Shown: piece by piece, positions 1 through 6,342 of the stretch
Layout of the letters: each line of letters opens with the position of its first letter
Numbering within the stretch: the stretch's first letter is position 1
Source of the DNA: Eubacteriales bacterium
GTDB taxonomy: Bacteria; Bacillota_A; Clostridia; Christensenellales; Aristaeellaceae
Reading direction: 5' to 3'
Assembly: GCA_029974035.1 (NCBI GenBank)
Contig: JARKQG010000039.1
Span: 1 to 45,408, forward strand
DNA length: 45,408 nt
The notes under the pieces: generated by a model
Databases searched by the model: none
Seen by the model: only the letters and a program-made list of their open reading frames with translations
What the model was told of the DNA's origin: nothing
Program-made: the position numbers and the translations under genes

Positions 1-100
1 AGCTTCGCCATATCCCCCACGCGCCGCATAGCACAACCGTCAGCGCCAGCAGCACCACGCTGAGCACATAGGCCTTGCGCTGGTTCCCGCTGATTTTCAT
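1..100 (-). CDS. Partial small membrane or secreted protein, N-terminus only
   Basis: The gene runs off the left edge. It starts at the ATG read on the minus strand at 100-98, with a good AGGAGGG ribosome binding site at about 106-112. About 33 residues are visible: a short basic head (MKISGNQRKAY) and then a hydrophobic stretch (VLSVVLLALTVVLCGAWGIW), as in a membrane anchor or uncleaved signal peptide. I do not recognise the family. Its leader contains a 6-bp inverted repeat (GCTTGA/TCAAGC, 117-134). It is transcribed divergently from rqcH. Confidence 0.55.
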   Translation of the reverse strand, partial: MKISGNQRKAYVLSVVLLALTVVLCGAWGIWRS

Positions 101-205
101 ACCGAACCCTCCTCACGCTTGATCTCGGTCAAGCATATTCGGAGGGGTGGACAGGTAGAACGAGGGGCCGACAGCGCTATTTTACCACAAAAAAGGGCCC
201 GCGCA

Positions 206-234
206 TTGCGAAAAACCCCGCTTTTCGATATAAT
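206..234 (+). promoter_or_regulatory. SigA-type promoter of rqcH
   Basis: TTGCGA (206-211), a 17-bp spacer and a perfect TATAAT (229-234) lie 65 bp upstream of the rqcH start. The predicted start site is at about 241, immediately before a strong inverted repeat. On the other strand TGGTAAAAT (187-179) could be an extended -10 for the divergent partial gene, but no convincing -35 goes with it. Confidence 0.7.
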
Positions 235-242
235 TACATAGA

Positions 243-267
243 GCGCGGCGGGCGACGCCCGCCGCGC
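243..267 (+). repeat. Perfect GC inverted repeat at the 5' end of the rqcH mRNA
   Basis: GCGCGGCGGGCG (243-254) is followed, after one base, by its exact reverse complement CGCCCGCCGCGC (256-267). In RNA this gives an 11-bp all-G/C stem with a 3-nt loop, starting within a few bases of the predicted transcription start. No T-run follows, so it is not an intrinsic terminator. The rqcH ribosome binding site (285-289) lies 18 nt downstream and stays free. Confidence 0.75.
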
Positions 268-298
268 GGGGACCGAAACATGTTGGAGGACGCACGAA

Positions 299-2035
299 AT
301 GCCAATGGACGGCGTGACGCTGGGGTTTCAGGCGCGGGAGCTGAAGGCCATGCTGGCCGGCGGCCGCGTGGCGAGGGCGACCCAGCCGGAGCGCGACGAG
401 ATCAACCTGACCATCCGGTGCCGCGGCGCCAACCGGACGCTGCTCATTTCCGCCAGCGCGGGATGCGCCCGGGCGCACCTGACAAACGTCAAAAAACCCA
501 GCCCGCTGGAGCCGCCGATGCTGTGCATGCTGATGCGCAAGCACCTTTTGGGCAGCCGCGTGGCGGACATCCGCCAGATCGGCGGAGATCGGATTCTCGA
601 GATCGACTTTGAAGGCAGCGACGAGCTGGGCGACCAGGCGACCCGAACGCTGGTGTGCGAATTCATGGGCAAGCATTCGAACATCATGCTGCTGGGCGCG
701 GGCGGGAAAATCCTCGAGTGCGCGCGCCGGGTGACCGATGAGATCAGCCGCGTGCGCGAGGTGCTGCCGGGGCTTACCTACGTCCGCCCCCCCTCGCAGG
801 ACAAGCTGCCTTACGACGCGCTGACCGCAGAATCGCTCGCGGCGCGGCTCACCCTGTGCGCCGGGCCGCTTCACAAGGCGCTGGCGGGCAATGTGTCCGG
901 TCTTTCCGCCGCCACCGCCCGGGAGATCGCCCTCCGGTGCGCGGGCGACGCGGAGGCGCGGCTGGAGGCGCTTGATCCGGCCGAGGTTTCCGGGCGCATT
1001 GCCGGGCTTCTCGCCCGCCTGCCGGAGATCGCGGAGCCGGCCATCCTCGTGGCGGAGGACGGCGCGGCGCTGGAGCTGACGGCGTTCCCGTTTCTCAGCC
1101 TCGCAGCCCTCGAGCGCAGAAAGTACGCCACCCTCAGCGAAGCCATGGACGCCTTCTATCAGGCGCGGGACCTGGAAGACCGCATCCGGCAGAAATCCGC
1201 GTCCATCCACCGCGTTCTGAAAAACAACGTGGAGCGCTGCGAGAAAAAGCTGGCGCTTCAGCTGGAGGCCCTGGAGGGCAGCCAGCGCATGGAGGAATAC
1301 CGGGTGATGGGCGAGCTCGTCACCGCCGGCGCCCACCAAATCCCAAAGGGCGCGAAGGCGGCCTCTCTCCCCAATTACTACGATCCGGAAATGGCGGAGA
1401 TCACCGTGCCGCTGGACGAAAAGCTGTCTCCGTCGCAAAACGCCCAGCGTTACTTCAAGCTCTATCAGAAGGCGCGCTCCGCCCGAACGCTGGCGGCGGC
1501 GCAGATCGAAAAGACCCGGGCCGAGCTCAACTACCTGGAAGGCCAGCTGGAAAATCTGCGCAAGTGCGAAACCGAGGCCGAGCTGGGCGAGATCCGCGAG
1601 GAACTGGAAAAGCTGGGCTACGTGCGCGCCAACCACAACCGCAGGCAGATGAAAAAGCTGCCGCCCTCCCAGCCGCTGCACTACCTGTCCGGCGCGGGCG
1701 TTGACATTCTGGTGGGCAAGAACAACCTGCAAAATGACGCTCTGACGATGAGCGCCCGGCCGAACGAAACCTGGCTCCACGCCAAGGACATTCCCGGCTC
1801 CCACGTGATCGTGGTCAGCGAGCACCCGAACGAGGACACCCTGCGCGAGGCCGCGCTGCTGGCGGCCTTCTATTCAAAGTCGTCGGCGTCCTCCGGCGTC
1901 CCGGTGGACTATACGCTGCGGCGCTACGTAAAGAAGCCCAGCGGCGCGAAACCGGGCTTCGTCATCTACACCCACCAGCGCACGCTGTACGTGACGCCCA
2001 CCGCCGAGGCGGTGGCGGCGATCCGAAAAGTGTGA
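299..2035 (+). CDS. rqcH: RqcH, ribosome-associated quality control factor (NFACT/FbpA family)
   Basis: RqcH binds obstructed 50S subunits carrying peptidyl-tRNA and recruits tRNA(Ala) to add C-terminal alanine tails that mark the chain for degradation. The 578-residue protein has the usual layout: NFACT-N (about 1-200), helical and coiled-coil middle (about 280-430, rich in E/K/L/R) and NFACT-R at the C-terminus with the signature NETWLHAKDIPGSHVIV (from residue 489). The catalytically important Asp-Arg pair is seen at D97-R98 (GGDRILEI), the same numbering as the B. subtilis protein. The ATG at 299 has GGAGG at 285-289; an ATG two codons later is possible. It has its own promoter and a DUF454 gene follows 16 bp downstream. 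Confidence 0.95.
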   Translation: MPMDGVTLGFQARELKAMLAGGRVARATQPERDEINLTIRCRGANRTLLISASAGCARAHLTNVKKPSPLEPPMLCMLMRKHLLGSRVADIRQIGGDRILEIDFEGSDELGDQATRTLVCEFMGKHSNIMLLGAGGKILECARRVTDEISRVREVLPGLTYVRPPSQDKLPYDALTAESLAARLTLCAGPLHKALAGNVSGLSAATAREIALRCAGDAEARLEALDPAEVSGRIAGLLARLPEIAEPAILVAEDGAALELTAFPFLSLAALERRKYATLSEAMDAFYQARDLEDRIRQKSASIHRVLKNNVERCEKKLALQLEALEGSQRMEEYRVMGELVTAGAHQIPKGAKAASLPNYYDPEMAEITVPLDEKLSPSQNAQRYFKLYQKARSARTLAAAQIEKTRAELNYLEGQLENLRKCETEAELGEIREELEKLGYVRANHNRRQMKKLPPSQPLHYLSGAGVDILVGKNNLQNDALTMSARPNETWLHAKDIPGSHVIVVSEHPNEDTLREAALLAAFYSKSSASSGVPVDYTLRRYVKKPSGAKPGFVIYTHQRTLYVTPTAEAVAAIRKV

Positions 2036-2051
2036 TTATAGAGGAGGCGCA

Positions 2052-2408
2052 ATGAAGATTTTGCTGATCGGCGCGGGTTTTCTGCTGCTTGCCCTGGGGG
2101 CGGTGGGGGTGTTCATCCCAGTGCTGCCCACGACGCCCTTTGTGCTCGTGGCCGCGGCCTGTTTCGGCAGCGCCAGCCCCAGGCTGTACCGCTGGCTGGC
2201 TGGCACGCGCTTTTTCGGCCATTTTATTGAAAACTACCGAAACAAGACCGGCGTGCCCATCCGCACGAAGGCCGCCGCGCTGATCTTCCTGTGGGCGCTG
2301 CTGGTCCTTTCGATGGTGATGTCGCGGACGCTATGGGTGACGGCGCTGCTTCTCGTCGTCGGTGCGGCGGTCACCGCCCACATCCTTTTGATCCGCACCA
2401 AAAAATGA
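2052..2408 (+). CDS. DUF454 (YbaN-type) small inner-membrane protein
   Basis: This 118-residue protein has an N-terminal hydrophobic helix (about 3-35) containing the family-like stretch GVFIPVLPTTPFVLVAAACF, then a polar middle with SPRLYRWL and KTGVPIRTKAK-like segments, and two further membrane helices (about 78-112). This matches the DUF454/YbaN family, whose function is unknown. Start support is strong, with GAGGAGG at 2041-2047 before ATG 2052. It lies 16 bp after rqcH and is probably cotranscribed with it, but there is no evidence for a functional link. Confidence 0.85.
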   Translation: MKILLIGAGFLLLALGAVGVFIPVLPTTPFVLVAAACFGSASPRLYRWLAGTRFFGHFIENYRNKTGVPIRTKAAALIFLWALLVLSMVMSRTLWVTALLLVVGAAVTAHILLIRTKK

Positions 2409-2436
2409 ACGGGGCCGGCGCGTTTGCGTCGGCCCT
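2400..2436 (-). terminator. Possible minus-strand terminator of the rplU-prp-rpmA operon
   Basis: GGGGCCGGCGC (2411-2421), loop GTTT and GCGTCGGCCCT (2426-2436) form an 11-bp stem with two G-T pairs. Read on the minus strand it is followed, after five bases, by TTTTTT (2405-2400). It lies about 200 nt beyond the rpmA stop and overlaps the last codons of the DUF454 gene. The spacer before the T-run is longer than usual, so this is tentative. Confidence 0.35.
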
Positions 2437-2470
2437 CAGCCCATCCACAAAGTCCTTGGCAGACTTCAAT

Positions 2471-2499
2471 CGTTCCCGGCGGCACGTACGTCGGGAACG
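2471..2499. repeat. Inverted repeat 1 of a hairpin cluster
   Basis: CGTTCCCG (2471-2478) and CGGGAACG (2492-2499) are perfect 8-bp arms around a 13-nt loop that itself contains the palindrome ACGTACGT. It is the first of three hairpins packed into the 227-bp gap between the convergent DUF454 gene and rpmA. No gene is visible in that gap. Confidence 0.6.
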
Positions 2500-2500
2500 G

Positions 2501-2532
2501 TTTCTCCCCCAGTGCGCACGCTGGGGGAGAAA
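2501..2532. repeat. Inverted repeat 2 of a hairpin cluster
   Basis: TTTCTCCCCCAG (2501-2512) and CTGGGGGAGAAA (2521-2532) are perfect 12-bp arms around an 8-nt loop (TGCGCACG). Because the arms end in AAA/TTT on both strands it could act as a bidirectional terminator, though the T-runs are short. It starts one base after inverted repeat 1 ends. Confidence 0.65.
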
Positions 2533-2597
2533 TAGCACCATAAGTCAGCACACCGCCCGGAAACGCGTGAGCATTTCAGGTGGGCGCAGGCTTCCTC

Positions 2598-2627
2598 GCA
2601 TCAAAAATCCGGCAGGGTTTTTGATGC
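2598..2627. repeat. Inverted repeat 3 of a hairpin cluster
   Basis: GCATCAAAAA (2598-2607) and TTTTTGATGC (2618-2627) are perfect 10-bp arms around a 10-nt loop. It begins 9 bp beyond the rpmA stop codon. The stem is A/T-rich next to the loop, unlike a standard intrinsic terminator, but its position suggests an mRNA 3'-end structure for rpmA. Confidence 0.6.
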
Positions 2628-2635
2628 TTTGACGT

Positions 2636-2929
2636 TCAGTTGGCGGCCTCGGCCTTCGGATAGATGCTGACCTGCTTTCTGTCCTTGCCCAGGCGCTCAA
2701 ACTTCACCACGCCGTCCACCTTCGCAAACAGCGTATCGTCGTCGCCGATGCCCACGTTGTGGCCCGGATGGATCTTGGTGCCGCGCTGCCGCACCAGAAT
2801 GTTGCCGCCCAGCACAAACTGCCCGTCGGCGCGCTTGACGCCCAGGCGCTGCGCGTGGCTGTCGCGGCCGTTGCGCGACGAGCCCATGCCCTTTTTGTGG
2901 GCGAACAGTTGAAGATTGATCTTCAGCAT
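2636..2929 (-). CDS. rpmA: 50S ribosomal protein L27 with N-terminal cleavage extension
   Basis: L27 of the large ribosomal subunit, whose N-terminus reaches the peptidyl transferase centre. The 97-residue protein starts [18 protein letters not shown]. The extension ending at LQLF is the Firmicutes-type leader that is removed before AHKKG to expose the functional N-terminus. The cognate protease gene prp lies immediately upstream and overlaps it by 7 bp. ATG 2929 has GGAGGGG at about 2937-2943. The obg gene that commonly follows rpmA is not here; a hairpin cluster follows instead. Confidence 0.97.
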   Translation of the reverse strand: MLKINLQLFAHKKGMGSSRNGRDSHAQRLGVKRADGQFVLGGNILVRQRGTKIHPGHNVGIGDDDTLFAKVDGVVKFERLGKDRKQVSIYPKAEAAN

Positions 2930-3258
2930 GATTTTCCCCTCCGCTGCATGTAGTCGATCCCGACCAGATCGGGATATTGTCCGGCAATGTTCCTGAGGCC
3001 CGCTTCCAGTGTCCGCAGGAGAAGCTCGGTTCCCTCGGTGGATTCCGCGACAAAGGCGCTGAGGGCGCCCTTTCCCTCGTCCCGCGACCACTCCACCGGG
3101 GCCTTCAGCACTTCCCCCAGGCCCAGAAGCGCGCTCTGCGTCAAAGCCGATACCGCCGCGCATACGATGTCCTCGCCCTCCGGGGCGTATCCGGCGTGCC
3201 CCGAGGCACAAAAGCCGTAGAGCCGCCCGCCCCGCTCAAGGAATCTGACGGTGGTCAT
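2923..3258 (-). CDS. prp: Prp, cysteine protease that processes ribosomal protein L27
   Basis: Prp (formerly YsxB-type) cleaves the N-terminal extension of L27, an essential maturation step in Firmicutes. The 111-residue protein shows the expected catalytic His in [10 protein letters not shown] (H21) and catalytic Cys in [12 protein letters not shown] (C33). The gene sits between rplU and rpmA, as is usual. Its ATG shares one base with the rplU stop (TGATG) and its 3' end overlaps the rpmA start by 7 bp, so translation of the three genes is probably coupled. Confidence 0.95.
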   Translation of the reverse strand: MTTVRFLERGGRLYGFCASGHAGYAPEGEDIVCAAVSALTQSALLGLGEVLKAPVEWSRDEGKGALSAFVAESTEGTELLLRTLEAGLRNIAGQYPDLVGIDYMQRRGKSC

Positions 3259-3563
3259 CAGCCGACCTGGGTAATCTCGACCTTGGTGTAGGGCTGGCGA
3301 TGGCCCTGCTTGCGGCGGCTGTTCTTCTTGGAGCGGAACTTGTAGACCATGACCTTGGCGCTCTTGACGTCGCCCAGCACCTTGCCCGTCACCTTCGCGG
3401 ACTCGACCAGCGGCGTCCCTACGACCAGGCCGTCGTCCTTGCCCAGAAGCAGAACGTCGAAATTGACCAGCGAATCCTGCGCGGCGGCGAGCTTCTCCAC
3501 ATAGATGACGTCGCCCTGCTGGACGCGGTACTGCTTGCCACCGGTTTGAATGACTGCGTACAC
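3258..3563 (-). CDS. rplU: 50S ribosomal protein L21
   Basis: L21 binds 23S rRNA in the large subunit. The 101-residue product ([19 protein letters not shown]...) has the conserved N-terminal GGKQY motif and the basic C-terminal segment [17 protein letters not shown] choose the GTG at 3563 because GGGAGGTG stands just upstream and this gives the family's usual N-terminus and length. An in-frame ATG seven codons upstream would add an atypical MKREVQR. It is the first gene of rplU-prp-rpmA. Confidence 0.95.
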   Translation of the reverse strand: MYAVIQTGGKQYRVQQGDVIYVEKLAAAQDSLVNFDVLLLGKDDGLVVGTPLVESAKVTGKVLGDVKSAKVMVYKFRSKKNSRRKQGHRQPYTKVEITQVG

Positions 3564-3650
3564 GCGTTGCACCTCCCGTTTCATAGTGCTCGCCAGGCGT
3601 CAGGCACCGCGCGATGCGCGGATTTCAAAGCCTCCCCTGAGCGGCCTAAA
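3564..3650 (-). promoter_or_regulatory. rplU mRNA leader, possible ribosomal-protein L21 leader
   Basis: About 85 nt of leader lie between the predicted start site and rplU. It contains a strong hairpin CCGCGC-GAT-GCGCGG (3607-3621) and the flanking GGTGCC/GGC pairings. Firmicutes rplU genes often carry an autoregulatory L21 leader RNA. Position fits that element, but I cannot confirm the consensus by eye. Confidence 0.35.
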
Positions 3651-3654
3651 GAGC

Positions 3655-3684
3655 ATTATACCGCCCGGGATGCCGCGCTGTCAA
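3655..3684 (-). promoter_or_regulatory. SigA-type promoter of rplU-prp-rpmA
   Basis: On the minus strand, a consensus TTGACA (3684-3679), an 18-bp spacer and a consensus TATAAT (3660-3655). The -35 lies inside the last codons of the upstream HAD gene and the -10 overlaps its stop codon. Confidence 0.85.
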
Positions 3685-4345
3685 GGTGCAGGAGCGCCTC
3701 CGGTGTAAAGAGAATGTAATCGTCCATGTATATATCGGATATTTCGCGGATTTCCTCGATGTCCGGCGCGCTGGCGGCGTCGCCGACGGCCACCACGGCG
3801 CAGCCCGCGGCCCGGGCGCCCCGCATGGCGTAAACCGCGTCCTCAAACACCGCGCACGCTTCGGGCACGAGGTTCATCCTGCCCGCCACGGCGCGGAAAA
3901 ACTCCGGATCGCTCTTTTTTAGGGGCGTATCCTTGGCGCTGAGTACGAAATCAAAGGCGTCCAGAAGGCCGTTGCGGCGAAGCGCCGACTCCGCCACACT
4001 CCGCGGCGTGAGCGTCGCCACGCACAGTTTGAGCCCGGCGGCCTTCAGCGCGCGGATCGCCTCCGGCGCGCCCGGTTTGGGCTTGATCACGTCCCGGTAG
4101 AGGGAGCGCATGTCCGCCTCCATCTCCTCGATGATCTCATCGAATGTCATACCCAGATCGTATTTTTCCAGGTACAGCCTGGCCGCGGCAGCGCTGTGGG
4201 TAATCAACTCGCGGCCGCGAATCTCCTCCGGCACCGGAAGACCGCGCTTTTTCAGAAATTTCACGTTGAGCGAGCGCCAGCAGCCCATCGAATCGAGGAT
4301 GGTGCCATCCATGTCGAAGATCGCGCCCTTGAACCTTGATGCCAT
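3656..4345 (-). CDS. HAD-superfamily phosphatase, beta-phosphoglucomutase-like
   Basis: This 229-residue HAD hydrolase carries motif I DMDGTILDS (nucleophile D11, acid/base D13), a helical cap (about 18-85), motif II CVATLTPR, motif III Lys in PLKKSDPEFF and motif IV VFEDA. These place it in the PGP/beta-PGM-like subfamily I. The substrate cannot be told from the sequence. ATG 4345 is preceded by GGAGGAA. It lies 39 bp downstream of the AlaX-like gene on the same strand, and its 3' end contains the rplU promoter. Confidence 0.85.
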   Translation of the reverse strand: MASRFKGAIFDMDGTILDSMGCWRSLNVKFLKKRGLPVPEEIRGRELITHSAAAARLYLEKYDLGMTFDEIIEEMEADMRSLYRDVIKPKPGAPEAIRALKAAGLKLCVATLTPRSVAESALRRNGLLDAFDFVLSAKDTPLKKSDPEFFRAVAGRMNLVPEACAVFEDAVYAMRGARAAGCAVVAVGDAASAPDIEEIREISDIYMDDYILFTPEALLHLDSAASRAV

Positions 4346-4384
4346 GCCGTGTTCCTCCGTGTTGGCGCAGGTTTCGCGCCGCGT

Positions 4385-5587
4385 TTACAGGTCCTTCGCA
4401 ATCATCGCCGCGGCGGCGCGGGCCGCGCCGGGCTGCGGCGCGCCGCCCTGGGCAAATTCCGGCCTGCCGCCGCCCTTGCCGCCCAGCGCCTTCGCCGACT
4501 CCGCCAGCAGCCGGCCCATGTGTGGCCCTTCCCCCTCCGGCCGCGCAAACACCAGGATGCTGGCGCCGTCCGGCTGCGCGCTCTCCAGGAGGGCAATGGT
4601 TTCTCCCCGGCCCGTCAGATGCGCGGCCATCTCGCGGAGCGCGCCCGCATCCAGTCCCTCGGAGGCGTCCGCCACAATCCGCCAGCCGCCCGCCGGCGCC
4701 GCCTCGCGCCACAGCGCGTCGGCCCGCGCCAGCGCCCCCTCGATCTTCGCCTTTTCAACCAGCGCCTTCGCCGCCCGCTCCCGGATAAGCGCCCCTTCGG
4801 CGGCCTCCGGCAGCTTGTCCACCGGCGCGCTGAGCGCCGCCGCCGCCCGCTCCGCCATCCTGGCGCGCATCCGCGCGTCCCGCACCGCCCGCATCCCGCA
4901 GACGAAGGTTACGCGCATCTTGCCGCGGCTGGGCCGGGCGTCCAGGATCCGCACAAGGCCGATCTGCCCGGCGCTCGACGGATGGGTGCCGCCGCAGGCG
5001 CAGCACTCGCCGTCTGTTTCGCTCCCGATCAGCACCACCCGGATGTGCTCCCGCACCGCCGGCGGCTTGCGAAGGGGCAGTCTGTCCAACGCCTCCGGCG
5101 ACGGAAACCAGCAGCGAATCGGGAGATCCCGCTGGATGTCGCGGTTGACCGCGTCCTCAAGTTCATCAAGGGCCGCCTCCGGGACGCGCATTCCGCCGCC
5201 CGGCAGCTCCACATCGATGGTGGAGACCTCTGCCCCCAGGTGCAGGCCAATCGTGTATCCGCCCAGCTTTTTGTGGATCCACCCCGCCAGCATGTGCTCG
5301 CCCGCGTGCTGCTGCATGTGGTCAAAGCGGCGCGCCCAGTCGATTGCGCCGGCCACCCGGTCGCCTGGAGAAAGCAACCCTTCCACCCGGTGCCACACCT
5401 CGCCCGCCCCGTCCGCGTATACGTCCGTCACGGCCAGGCCGTTCAGCGTGCCGGTGTCAAAGGGCTGTCCGCCGGAGGTGGGGTAAAACGCCGTCCGGTC
5501 CAGGCGCACCGCGCCGTCCCGGACTTCCAGCACCCGCCCCTCGAATTCTTTAAGGTAGGAATCCGCATAATACAGGCGATCGGTCAC
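4385..5587 (-). CDS. AlaX-type alanyl-tRNA editing protein, long form with DHHA1 domain
   Basis: This is a free-standing relative of the AlaRS editing domain, expected to hydrolyse Ser- or Gly-tRNA(Ala). Seen in the 400 residues: an N-terminal beta-barrel region with the AlaRS-like FYPTSGGQPFDTG (34-46); the zinc site H94-x3-H98 (QQHAGEH) with C198-x3-H202 (CGGTH); and a C-terminal DHHA1 module with GGKGGGRPEFAQGG. The synthetase catalytic domain is absent, which makes it the AlaX-L type rather than a broken alaS. It starts with GTG at 5587, with GAGGGTG 8 nt upstream. Confidence 0.9.
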   Translation of the reverse strand: MTDRLYYADSYLKEFEGRVLEVRDGAVRLDRTAFYPTSGGQPFDTGTLNGLAVTDVYADGAGEVWHRVEGLLSPGDRVAGAIDWARRFDHMQQHAGEHMLAGWIHKKLGGYTIGLHLGAEVSTIDVELPGGGMRVPEAALDELEDAVNRDIQRDLPIRCWFPSPEALDRLPLRKPPAVREHIRVVLIGSETDGECCACGGTHPSSAGQIGLVRILDARPSRGKMRVTFVCGMRAVRDARMRARMAERAAAALSAPVDKLPEAAEGALIRERAAKALVEKAKIEGALARADALWREAAPAGGWRIVADASEGLDAGALREMAAHLTGRGETIALLESAQPDGASILVFARPEGEGPHMGRLLAESAKALGGKGGGRPEFAQGGAPQPGAARAAAAMIAKDL

Positions 5588-5611
5588 GGTTCTTCACCCT
5601 CTTTGTCCACC

Positions 5612-5640
5612 AGCATACCGCGGCCAAAGGCCCGGCGCAA
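5612..5640 (-). promoter_or_regulatory. Weak candidate promoter of the AlaX-like gene
   Basis: On the minus strand TTGCGC (5640-5635), a 17-bp spacer and TATGCT (5617-5612) precede the GTG by about 25 bp. Both boxes are imperfect. This is the left half of a divergent intergenic region shared with hsp20. Confidence 0.35.
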
Positions 5641-5678
5641 GCAAATTTCGTTTAACAAATGTTTTACCTTCTTTGATA

Positions 5679-5707
5679 TTGACTTTCTTTTACCTTTGAT
5701 CTATAAT
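5679..5707 (+). promoter_or_regulatory. Promoter of hsp20
   Basis: TTGACT (5679-5684), a 17-bp spacer and consensus TATAAT (5702-5707) lie upstream of hsp20. The leader contains a small hairpin CGGGA-GATGA-TCCCG (5719-5733). I see no CIRCE (HrcA) operator, so heat control, if any, works by another route. Confidence 0.85.
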
Positions 5708-5773
5708 GATCTCGCAAACGGGAGATGATCCCGGAACCGTCATCAACCCACCAATTTGAATGGAGGCATTGTT

Positions 5774-6214
5774 ATGGCAAACCTGATTCCTTACCGTTAC
5801 CGCAGGAGCTTGGCCGCGAGGCCCGATTCCCTTTTGAGCGACGACTTTTTCCGCAGCTTCTTCGCGCCCTTTGCGAGCGATTCGTTTACCGGCGGCTTTA
5901 AGGTGGACGTGCGCGACATGGGCGACAAGTACCTGCTGGAGGCGGACCTGCCGGGCCTCAAGCGCGACCAGATCAAGATCGACGTGGACGACGGCATCCT
6001 GACCATCCGCGCCGAGATGGACGAGACCAAGAACGAGGAGAAGTCCAACTACGTGATGTGCGAGCGCCGCTACGGCAGCATGCAGCGTTCCTTCAACGTC
6101 AGCGGCGTCAACGAGACCGGCATCACCGCCGAGTTCAACGACGGCGTGCTGAAGATGAACCTGCCCAAGGCCACCGAAACCCCCAAGAGCGGCCGGAGCA
6201 TTGAGATTCAGTAA
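5774..6214 (+). CDS. Hsp20/alpha-crystallin family small heat-shock protein
   Basis: An ATP-independent holdase chaperone. The 146-residue protein has a basic N-terminal arm (YRYRRSLAARPDSLL), the alpha-crystallin domain (about 40-140) with DVRDMGDKYLLEADLPGLKR, and the family-typical FNDGVLKMNLPK near the end. The final I-x-I-type contact is ending SIEIQ. I choose ATG 5774 because GGAGG (5762-5766) stands 7 nt before it; a TTG at 5756 would overlap the ribosome binding site. It is a single-gene unit. Confidence 0.93.
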   Translation: MANLIPYRYRRSLAARPDSLLSDDFFRSFFAPFASDSFTGGFKVDVRDMGDKYLLEADLPGLKRDQIKIDVDDGILTIRAEMDETKNEEKSNYVMCERRYGSMQRSFNVSGVNETGITAEFNDGVLKMNLPKATETPKSGRSIEIQ

Positions 6215-6229
6215 ACCAAGGCGCGAACC

Positions 6230-6259
6230 TTGACATTTGGTTCCACCATCGCCTATAAT
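6230..6259 (+). promoter_or_regulatory. SigA-type promoter of hisS-aspS
   Basis: Consensus TTGACA (6230-6235), an 18-bp spacer and consensus TATAAT (6254-6259). The predicted start is at about 6266, giving a leader of about 77 nt to hisS. It is one of the strongest-looking promoters in the window and is overlapped by a dyad and followed by a terminator. Confidence 0.85.
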
Positions 6260-6280
6260 AAGCTACTGCCGTAGGCGATG
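6247..6280. promoter_or_regulatory. Candidate operator: 9-bp dyad over the hisS -10 box and start site
   Basis: CATCGCCTA (6247-6255) and TAGGCGATG (6272-6280) are perfect inverted repeats separated by 16 bp and centred on the predicted start site. The left arm overlaps the -10 box and is not transcribed. The dyad therefore cannot act as an RNA hairpin in the main transcript and looks like a DNA operator. The binding protein is unknown. Confidence 0.55.
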
Positions 6281-6283
6281 ACA

Positions 6284-6326
6284 GCCGGGCCCTCGTCCCT
6301 GCGACGGGGGCCCGGCCTCTATTTTT
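6284..6326 (+). terminator. Strong intrinsic terminator in the hisS leader
   Basis: GCCGGGCCCTCGTC (6284-6297), loop CCTGC and GACGGGGGCCCGGC (6303-6316) form a 14-bp stem with one G-T pair, followed by CTCTATTTTTA with five T (6322-6326). It lies downstream of the hisS promoter and ends 16 bp before the hisS ATG. It can therefore end hsp20 transcripts but also stands in the way of hisS transcription. No T-box sequence is present. Confidence 0.8.
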
Positions 6327-6342
6327 ATGTTGGGGGGATTCG

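Noticed and set aside
182..1825. Long open frame of 547 codons antisense to rqcH
   Set aside because: GC-rich codon bias leaves the reverse strand open; the protein has no recognisable motif, low complexity, and no ribosome binding site. Similar shadows lie opposite aspS (7131-9455), RNase J (10203-12419) and ppk (15312-17453).
5700..5773. CIRCE heat-shock operator before hsp20
   Set aside because: No TTAGCACTC-N9-GAGTGCTAA; only a 5-bp hairpin is present.
6260..6342. T-box riboswitch upstream of hisS
   Set aside because: The leader is only about 77 nt and has no T-box sequence (AGGGTGGNACCGCG) or specifier loop.
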